Assembly (NCBI RefSeq): GCF_002155425.1
Contig: NZ_MUYG01000004.1
Location: forward strand, 1 to 64,000
Source: Erythrobacter donghaensis
Lineage (GTDB): Bacteria > Pseudomonadota > Alphaproteobacteria > Sphingomonadales > Sphingomonadaceae
Direction: 5' to 3'
DNA length: 64,000 bases
The notes below the pieces were generated by a model, which worked only from the letters and a program-made list of their open reading frames with translations, did no database searches and had not been told where the DNA came from. Made by a program: the position numbers and the translations under genes. Position 1 is the stretch's first letter. Each line of letters begins with the position of its first letter. Positions 53,801 to 64,000 of the stretch are shown piece by piece.

Positions 53801-54118
53801 TGTAATCCCCCAAACTTACCAAGGAACGTGGGTCTGGGGTATTTTCCCCATTTGACGTTCGAAGTCTTTCGACTCGGCGACTCGGTAAGGCAATGTTAGG
53901 GGTTATTAACAGTCTGTAAAGTAACTTCGCTCTGACATCGCGGAATCGTCCGGTTCCTAGACGGTTGCAAAGCCTGCATTAATTTCGGGCGCGCCGAGGG
54001 GGCGGATGATGCCTCCAAAATGGATGTTTGTGCGAAAAATCACCTGCCGCGCGGCGTTTTCTGCGACGGTTCCGGGCACATCATCCGGGCCTGCGCCGCT
54101 CTCATGCGGGTATGCAAA
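53801..54118. other. Upstream region of the curli operon
   Basis: The stretch has about 320 bp and relatively low GC near csgF, with several A/T-rich stretches (GGGGTTATTAACAGTCTGTAAAG around 53900). These could form a promoter on the minus strand, but no consensus could be fixed. A GGAAC occurs on the minus strand near 53959 without the TTG partner. No csgD-like regulator gene is present. Confidence 0.4.
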
Positions 54119-54146
54119 GGGGCGGCGCAATCGCTCGCGCCGCCCC
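54119..54146 (-). terminator. Hairpin after the PEGA-like lipoprotein gene
   Basis: GGGGCGGCGC and GCGCCGCCCC form a perfect 10-bp stem 18 bp beyond the stop codon at 54164, followed on the minus strand by TTTGC only, so termination may be partial. Confidence 0.55.
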
Positions 54147-54163
54147 CCGCATCGCTCACGCGA

Positions 54164-54670
54164 TTACTCGGTTTCGCTCAACCCTGCCGACATCGCGCCG
54201 ATGGTCTTGGCGACATCTTCGCGGACCTTGTCGTTGTGCTCGTCGACGGTCATGAGGTCCTTGCCGTCCTTGTCGAGCAGCATCGCCTTCTGGCCCGAGC
54301 CGACCGGCGCCAGGCGCACGCTCAGCGGACGCGGAGCGAGGGTGTTGCTGGCGCCATTGCCGCCATCGACCACCCCGCCGATGATCCCGCCGGCCAGAAT
54401 GTTGCCGAAGGTCGAACCGGCCAGCCGCGACTGGATCAGCACATAGACCGGCTCGTAACCCGGCTTTGAGATGTCGACGCGGGTGTCGGCGCCGCGCTTC
54501 AGTTCCAGCGTGCAGGGCGAGGTGCACTTGAGCCCGTTGAGGAACACGATATCCGCGCCCGTGGGGTCGGTTTCGGTCATGTAATCGATATTGGTGCCGT
54601 TCATGACGGTGGCACAGCCCGACAGCGCAGTGCCCGCCACGATGGCGAGCACCAGAGACTTCATTTTCAT
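54164..54670 (-). CDS. PEGA-like lipoprotein of unknown function
   Basis: The 168-residue protein has a lipoprotein signal (MKMKSLVLAIVAGTALSGC, lipobox ALSGC). A PEGA-type beta segment follows (GADIVFLNGLKCTSPCTLEL, ISKPGYEPVYVLIQ). A Gly-rich helix (FGNILAGGIIGGVVDGGNGA) and an acidic tail complete it. Two starts are possible, at 54670 and 54664. It sits between rplL and the curli operon; a link to either is not evident. Confidence 0.8.
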   Translation of the reverse strand: MKMKSLVLAIVAGTALSGCATVMNGTNIDYMTETDPTGADIVFLNGLKCTSPCTLELKRGADTRVDISKPGYEPVYVLIQSRLAGSTFGNILAGGIIGGVVDGGNGASNTLAPRPLSVRLAPVGSGQKAMLLDKDGKDLMTVDEHNDKVREDVAKTIGAMSAGLSETE

Positions 54671-54744
54671 ATTGGAGCGTTCCCTGTTTGATGATCCCCC
54701 CTCGGGATCAACCCGTCCAGTTAACGCCATCGCCCGACCGGGCC

Positions 54745-54780
54745 AACAAAAAAGGCGGCACCATCGCTGGCGCCGCCTTT
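54745..54780 (-). terminator. Terminator of rplJL
   Basis: AAAGGCGGC and GCCGCCTTT form a perfect 9-bp stem 31 bp beyond the rplL stop, followed on the minus strand by TTTTTTGTT. Confidence 0.85.
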
Positions 54781-54811
54781 CTCTTGTCGGTCAAAGACCG
54801 CGGTATCGAGC

Positions 54812-55183
54812 TTACTTCAGCTCGACGGTGCCGCCGGCTTCTTCGATCTTCTTCTTGATTTCTTCGGCTTCGGCCTTGTTCACGCCTTCCTTGATCGCCT
54901 TGGGGGTCGATTCAACGAGGGTCTTGGCTTCGGTCAGGCCGAGGCCGGTGATGGCGCGGACTTCCTTGATGACCTGGATCTTCTTCCCGCCGTCGCCGGT
55001 CAGGATGACGTCGAATTCGGTCTGCTCTTCGACAGCTTCGGCAGCAGCGGCCGGGCCGGCAGCAACCGCGACAGCAGCAGCGGCGCTGACGCCCCATGCT
55101 TCTTCGAGGGCCTTGGCGAGGTCGGCGGCTTCGAGCACGGTCAGCTTCGAAAGTTCTTCAACAAGCTTGGCAATATCGGCCAT
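54812..55183 (-). CDS. rplL: 50S ribosomal protein L7/L12
   Basis: The 123-residue protein has the N-terminal dimerisation region ([20 protein letters not shown]), an Ala-rich hinge and the C-terminal factor-binding domain ([16 protein letters not shown] stretch [20 protein letters not shown] and [20 protein letters not shown]). It is co-transcribed after rplJ and ends at a strong terminator. Confidence 0.99.
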   Translation of the reverse strand: MADIAKLVEELSKLTVLEAADLAKALEEAWGVSAAAAVAVAAGPAAAAEAVEEQTEFDVILTGDGGKKIQVIKEVRAITGLGLTEAKTLVESTPKAIKEGVNKAEAEEIKKKIEEAGGTVELK

Positions 55184-55267
55184 GATGGTTCACTCCAAAT
55201 TGTGGCGGGGCAAATGGCACTATTGCCTTGGCCCCAACAGATTGTTTCGTCTGGCGAAAAACGTCTC

Positions 55268-55780
55268 TTAGGCGGCCTTGTCCGCATACGCGGCAAACAC
55301 ACGGGCGACCTTCGCGGCGGGCGCGGTAACGACCTGGGCGATCTTCGTCGCCGGGGCGTTGACCAGACCGATGAGCTTGGCGCGCAGTTCGTCGAGGCTG
55401 GGCATCGAGGCAAGCGCCTTGACCCCGGCTTCGTCGAGAACGACCGAACCCATCGAACCGCCGACGATTTCGAGCTTGTCGTTCGTCTTGGCGAATTCGA
55501 CAGCGGCCTTGGCAGCCGCGACCGGATCTTGCGACCAGGCCAGCCCGACCGGACCGGTGAGCATGTCACCGAGCCCGACATAGTCGGTGTTTTCAAGGGC
55601 GAGATTGGCGAGACGGTTCTTCGCAACCTTGTAGGTCGCACCAGCTTCGCGCATCTTGTTACGCAGGGCAGTGGACTGGGCCACCGTCATGCCGAGGTTG
55701 CGGGTGACGACCACCACGGAAACCTCGTTGAAGACCGCATTGAGCTGGGCAACCGCGTCGGCTTTCTGCGAACGATCCAT
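55268..55780 (-). CDS. rplJ: 50S ribosomal protein L10
   Basis: The 170-residue protein has family blocks [40 protein letters not shown] and [17 protein letters not shown] [20 protein letters not shown]. It anchors L7/L12 dimers on the ribosome stalk. The ATG at 55780 has GGAGTATGGC upstream. It lies on the opposite strand to rpoB. Confidence 0.98.
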   Translation of the reverse strand: MDRSQKADAVAQLNAVFNEVSVVVVTRNLGMTVAQSTALRNKMREAGATYKVAKNRLANLALENTDYVGLGDMLTGPVGLAWSQDPVAAAKAAVEFAKTNDKLEIVGGSMGSVVLDEAGVKALASMPSLDELRAKLIGLVNAPATKIAQVVTAPAAKVARVFAAYADKAA

Positions 55781-56087
55781 GCCATACTCCTTCACAAATG
55801 GCCGCGAAGGATGGCTCCCGCGCGACCGGCTACGTTTTGTCCATGCCGGAGCGAATGCTCCGAACACGGGCGAGTCCGTCGATAGGGAAGGAGGGTGTGC
55901 CATCAGGCCTGCTGGCCGACACGAACGGACAAGACCGCACAGCGGCTGCCCGAAAAATCTCGTTTCCCCGTCTAGGCTGGACATTAAGAAGGCCAGATTG
56001 CCTTCACCAACTGTCTCGGACGGATGACCGGGCGTGGGCACGAGGCCCGCCGGTCGGAGCGGGCCTCTAGGGAAATCGCTGGAAGAG
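55781..56087 (-). promoter_or_regulatory. Leader region of rplJL
   Basis: About 300 bp lie between the PfpI-like gene end and rplJ with no gene. In other bacteria the rplJ leader carries an L10-L12 binding kink-turn; a comparable fold was not established here. The region contains GC-rich potential hairpins (AGGCCCGCTCCGACCGGCGGGCCT near 56043-56067). Confidence 0.4.
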
Positions 56088-57122
56088 TCAAGGCTGCTGT
56101 TGGTTCGCCAGCGCAGCGCGCGCCTCGGCGATCGCGGCGTCGAGCTGCGGTTCCGGGAAATGCGGGCGGGCCAGTTCCATCACCTTCAGCGCGGGTGCCA
56201 ACATCGCCGGATCGCCCTTGGCCTGAAGCGCGCGGTAATAGCCCCAGATCGCCACCAGCGGCACATCGATCCGCCCGTCCTGCTGCAGCCCGGCGGCGAG
56301 CGGCGCAGCATCGCCCGCCACGGCCTGCGCGACCAGAGCGAGGCTGCGTTCGTCAGGCCAGAGTTCGCGCGGCGCAGGCGTCTTGCCTCGTGCCGCGACC
56401 ACCGCATCGGCGGCGGCGGCGACGGAAAAAGGGTTCTGGCCGGTCACGAGCCGCCCGTCGGTGACCACGTGGGGCAACATGATCGGCGCATCCGAGACGT
56501 CCGCGCCCAGCCTGCGAAGCTCGCTTTCAAGCAGGAACGGGAAATGCGGCACCCATTGCTTGCCGAACATCTGCTCTTCCTCGTCGGCAAAGCCGGTGAC
56601 GCGGCGGCCGCTGATCCAGTGGGTTCCATCGGCGTTGCGGATGCGGGCGAAGACGGCCGGGCCGTGACAGACAGCCGCAACCACACCGCCGCGCGCCTCG
56701 GTCTCGACCAGCAGGGACTGGAGCAGCTGGCTGAAAGGCAGATCGAACATCGCGCCCTTGCCGCCGATCACCATGATGGCGGCATATTGGCCGTTCATGT
56801 CGGCAGACAGGGGCAGGGTCTGCGCCAGCTTGCGCAGCGCCTCGGCATCGGCGGCAAAGGCGGCGTTGTAGGGCTTGGCCGGGTCGTGTTCGTCGGCGAC
56901 GACCGCGCCGCCTGCCGGGCTGGCGATGTCGACGCGGAACCCGTTGGCGCGCAGCACGAGCCAGGCTTGCGACAGTTCATCCATCTCGAACCCCGGCTGT
57001 GTCTTGCCGTCGTCTCGGCCGTGACTGCTGACGACCAGAAGAACGCGGTCGGTCGGTGTGGCGGCGTGGGCTTGAAAGGCGCCCAGCAACAGGGCGCAAA
57101 ACAGGGTGATCCAGCGGACCAT
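56088..57122 (-). CDS. Exported DJ-1/PfpI-family protein (class I glutamine amidotransferase-like)
   Basis: The 344-residue protein has a signal peptide ([17 protein letters not shown]). The DJ-1/PfpI core contains [15 protein letters not shown] and the nucleophile Cys152-His153 in [12 protein letters not shown]. The large C-terminal extension (about 230-340) is helical and unrelated. The [10 protein letters not shown] element is of the Hsp31/glyoxalase III subgroup, but periplasmic export is unusual for it. Activity could be deglycase, glyoxalase or another function. Confidence 0.82.
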   Translation of the reverse strand: MVRWITLFCALLLGAFQAHAATPTDRVLLVVSSHGRDDGKTQPGFEMDELSQAWLVLRANGFRVDIASPAGGAVVADEHDPAKPYNAAFAADAEALRKLAQTLPLSADMNGQYAAIMVIGGKGAMFDLPFSQLLQSLLVETEARGGVVAAVCHGPAVFARIRNADGTHWISGRRVTGFADEEEQMFGKQWVPHFPFLLESELRRLGADVSDAPIMLPHVVTDGRLVTGQNPFSVAAAADAVVAARGKTPAPRELWPDERSLALVAQAVAGDAAPLAAGLQQDGRIDVPLVAIWGYYRALQAKGDPAMLAPALKVMELARPHFPEPQLDAAIAEARAALANQQQP

Positions 57123-57189
57123 GATATTCTCCGGATTGTGAGGGACAGGGTAGGGCCGCCGGTCGGCGGCGGCGGCCCTTGGTGCCGGG

Positions 57190-57387
57190 TCAGTCGGCTT
57201 CGTAAGCGAGCAGGTCGCCCGGCTGGCATTCCAGTTCGCGGCAGATCGCGGCGAGGGTGGAGAAGCGGATCGCCTTGGCCTTGCCGGTCTTCAGAATCGA
57301 CAGGTTGGCGAGGGTGAGGCCGACGCGCTCCGCCAGTTCGGTGAGCGTCATGCGGCGGGCGTGGAGCAGGTCGTCGAGCTTCACCAT
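57190..57387 (-). CDS. Cro/CI-type (YozG-like) helix-turn-helix regulator
   Basis: The 65-residue protein is a bare Xre HTH (DDLLHARRMTLTELAERVGL, TLANLSILKTGKAKAIRFST, ICRELECQPGDLLAYEAD). AAGGAAC lies 9 bp before the ATG at 57387. A second start at 57426 overlaps the DUF2975 stop by TGATG and would add 13 residues. The DUF2975 plus YozG-like pair is a common regulatory module. Confidence 0.85.
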   Translation of the reverse strand: MVKLDDLLHARRMTLTELAERVGLTLANLSILKTGKAKAIRFSTLAAICRELECQPGDLLAYEAD

Positions 57388-57425
57388 GATGCGGGTTCCT
57401 TCGAGATCGTCGTTGATGGGGGGCA

Positions 57426-57971
57426 TCACACGGTTCCTTCCAGATCGTCCCGCATCGCGGCACCGTGGCGGAACACCCGGGCGAGGATGAAGAGGACGAT
57501 GACCAGCAGGACCGGGATCACGTCGATGTCGAAGGATGTGTCCATCGTCACCTCGCGGAACTGGTCGACCCAGTCCGCCATCCCGACGGCGGCGCGTTGG
57601 GCTGCGAACTTGGCAGCGTAGATAGCGACTTGCAGCCACGCCATCGCGGCCAGCCGGTCGGCGTTTTCAGGGACGAAGGGGTCCCCTGCCGCCACAGTGT
57701 CGATGATGCCGCGCAGCTTTCCGAAGAACAGGAAGACCAGCGCCACCACCACGAGAACGCAGGCGAGCAGCAGCATGAGCGGCAGGATCGGCATGGCGAG
57801 CGCATCGGGCCCGACTTCGGCGATCACCTCGGCGTTCATCTGGTCCTTGATGAACAGGATGGCGGGTATAATCAGGACGATCACGGCTGCAGCGACAGCC
57901 ATGGCCCCCTGGATCAGCAGGGTCAGCGTCTTGCCCGCCAGCAGCAGCGGGTCTTGTTTAGGCGCGTTCAT
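57426..57971 (-). CDS. DUF2975 membrane protein
   Basis: The 181-residue protein has four membrane helices (about residues 15-40, 58-82, 108-125 and 150-168). The conserved loop LRGIIDTVAAGDPFVPENAD with LAAMAWLQ marks DUF2975. It is paired with the YozG-like regulator downstream, as in other bacteria where DUF2975 proteins accompany small HTH proteins. Function is unknown. Confidence 0.85.
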   Translation of the reverse strand: MNAPKQDPLLLAGKTLTLLIQGAMAVAAAVIVLIIPAILFIKDQMNAEVIAEVGPDALAMPILPLMLLLACVLVVVALVFLFFGKLRGIIDTVAAGDPFVPENADRLAAMAWLQVAIYAAKFAAQRAAVGMADWVDQFREVTMDTSFDIDVIPVLLVIVLFILARVFRHGAAMRDDLEGTV

Positions 57972-58007
57972 GATGTGGTCTCCTTGGATCGGGCTGTGTC
58001 CGGCAGC

Positions 58008-58145
58008 TCAGGCGAGTTCAGCGACGGACAGCGTCACAGGCGCGGCGGCCTGTGCGGGCGGGACGGTGACAATCGCGCCGATCGAGGCGATCGACAGGAC
58101 GAAGGCGGCGCAGGCGGCAAGAACGCTGTTGGTCAGGCGGGTCAT
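58008..58145 (-). CDS. 45-residue exported micropeptide
   Basis: MTRLTNSVLAACAAFVLSIA starts a signal-like hydrophobic stretch, followed by IGAIVTVPPAQAAAPVTLSV. A cleavage site after AQA or at AQAA would leave a mature peptide of only about a dozen residues, so it may act as a membrane-anchored peptide. AAAGGA sits 7 bp before the ATG. It is first in a likely operon with the DUF2975 and Xre genes (36-bp gap), behind an operator-like array. Confidence 0.65.
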   Translation of the reverse strand: MTRLTNSVLAACAAFVLSIASIGAIVTVPPAQAAAPVTLSVAELA

Positions 58146-58175
58146 ATCGTTTTCCTTTCGGTTGCTCATTGTTAT

Positions 58176-58242
58176 TCAATAAAACCCCTCTAACCCGATT
58201 CGCGGCATATCGTCAATCAATAATATTGAAAAACGATATTGA
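58176..58242. promoter_or_regulatory. TCAATA/TATTGA operator-like array
   Basis: TCAATA occurs at 58176-58181 and 58217-58222. TATTGA occurs at 58224-58229 and 58237-58242. The two central copies form a perfect 13-bp palindrome (TCAATA-N-TATTGA). The array is just upstream of the micropeptide/DUF2975/Xre operon, so the Xre protein is the likely ligand. Confidence 0.5.
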
Positions 58243-58306
58243 GCGCGTCGTTTTTCGGCAAGGCCCCTGTGATTGGCGCTGCTGGAAGGCCCTGTTCTCC
58301 CCCGCA

Positions 58307-58335
58307 TTGACAACGCCGGGAGCGGCTCCTACATC
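58307..58335 (+). promoter_or_regulatory. Candidate housekeeping promoter of rpoBC
   Basis: TTGACA (58307-58312), a 17-bp spacer and TACATC (58330-58335) fit a housekeeping promoter. It would produce a 5' leader of about 230 nt. Confidence 0.5.
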
Positions 58336-58575
58336 GCGCTCTCGCCCGCTTCGAGCAGGGCCGATTCATGCGCGGGAATCGGCTTTCGGATGGAAGCGGC
58401 GACACGCCATTATCGCGACGCTAGACGAATGCTGCTGCCGACCTGCGAAAAGCGCGGGGCTGGGCAAGCAGCTTTTGCGCGTTCGCAATGGCGGCTTTTA
58501 TCGCGTGGAGCACAGCGATTTTCCCCGTCCGCGCGGCACTCCCCGCGCGGCCCAATTGAAGAGGCCCACTCCCTC

Positions 58576-62775
<4,200 letters not shown>

Positions 62776-62829
62776 GGCGCGGGGCCTCACGGCCCCCGCC
62801 ACCCCCGCCTTCGAGTTTCATCCCCCTAA

Positions 62830-64000
<1,171 letters not shown>

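Larger units (their letters stand above)
58146..58575. other. Divergent intergenic region between the micropeptide operon and rpoB
   Basis: This 430-bp region carries the TCAATA/TATTGA array near the micropeptide end and a TTGACA-N17-TACATC promoter at 58307 toward rpoB. That leaves a leader of about 230 nt before the rpoB start. No other gene is supported. Confidence 0.6.

Overview
The window reads as chromosomal DNA of a high-GC alphaproteobacterium, most likely a member of the Sphingomonadales close to the Erythrobacteraceae. The support is a NepR/EcfG/PhyR general stress module, HWE/HisKA_2-type kinases, a group-2 Mrp antiporter with MrpA and MrpB fused, a CsgH-type curli chaperone, and petABC and rpoBC of alphaproteobacterial type. 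The taxonomic call is inference from gene content. No transposase, phage gene, CRISPR array, rRNA or tRNA gene was recognised.

Layout. 1-3.5 kb: an ECF sigma/anti-sigma pair divergent from a secreted subtilisin-like protease and a Gly-rich exported protein. 4.2-6.6 kb: a cation/proton antiporter, a small membrane protein and a flavodoxin-reductase-like protein. 6.7-15.5 kb: the general stress response island, with ecfG and nepR divergent from phyR, two histidine kinases, a DUF1328 protein, two tandem Crp/Fnr paralogues, a stand-alone receiver protein and a BON-MscS channel. 15.5-21.5 kb: the mrp operon, in which every junction is a 4-bp ATGA overlap. 21.6-34.9 kb: housekeeping genes (apt, petABC, pgeF, pepN, an SDR, a DMT exporter, a threonine aldolase, a small acetyltransferase, two PH-domain proteins, a GST). 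34.9-36.1 kb: a repeat-bearing, lower-GC patch with one lipoprotein. 36.2-40.6 kb: groESL with a CIRCE operator, an MscS channel and a MATE exporter. 40.9-53.8 kb: a curli-type amyloid cluster. 54.1-58.1 kb: a lipoprotein, rplJL, a PfpI-like protein, and an Xre/DUF2975/micropeptide group. 58.6 kb to the right edge: rpoB and the first part of rpoC.

Two systems stand out. First, seven sites upstream of genes share the pattern GGAAC-N18/19-TTG. They precede nepR-ecfG, phyR, DUF1328, the lone receiver, BON-MscS, the flavodoxin-reductase-like gene and the mrp operon. This suggests a locally clustered EcfG regulon coupling membrane tension, Na+/H+ exchange and redox functions to the stress switch. 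Second, the curli locus runs csgF-csgG-(small ORF)-four giant curlin-repeat proteins of about 540-720 residues-a shorter curlin-repeat protein-an unrecognised exported protein-csgH. It has no recognisable csgE or csgD. The giant curlins and the uncharacterised protein translationally linked to csgH are the best candidates here for a poorly described system.

Other points are a probable structured small RNA with its own terminator at about 6.8 kb, rplJL facing away from rpoBC instead of preceding it, and an untracked 45-residue peptide gene behind a TCAATA/TATTGA operator-like array. Start sites were moved downstream of the longest ORF where a ribosome-binding site, signal peptide or overlap argued for it.
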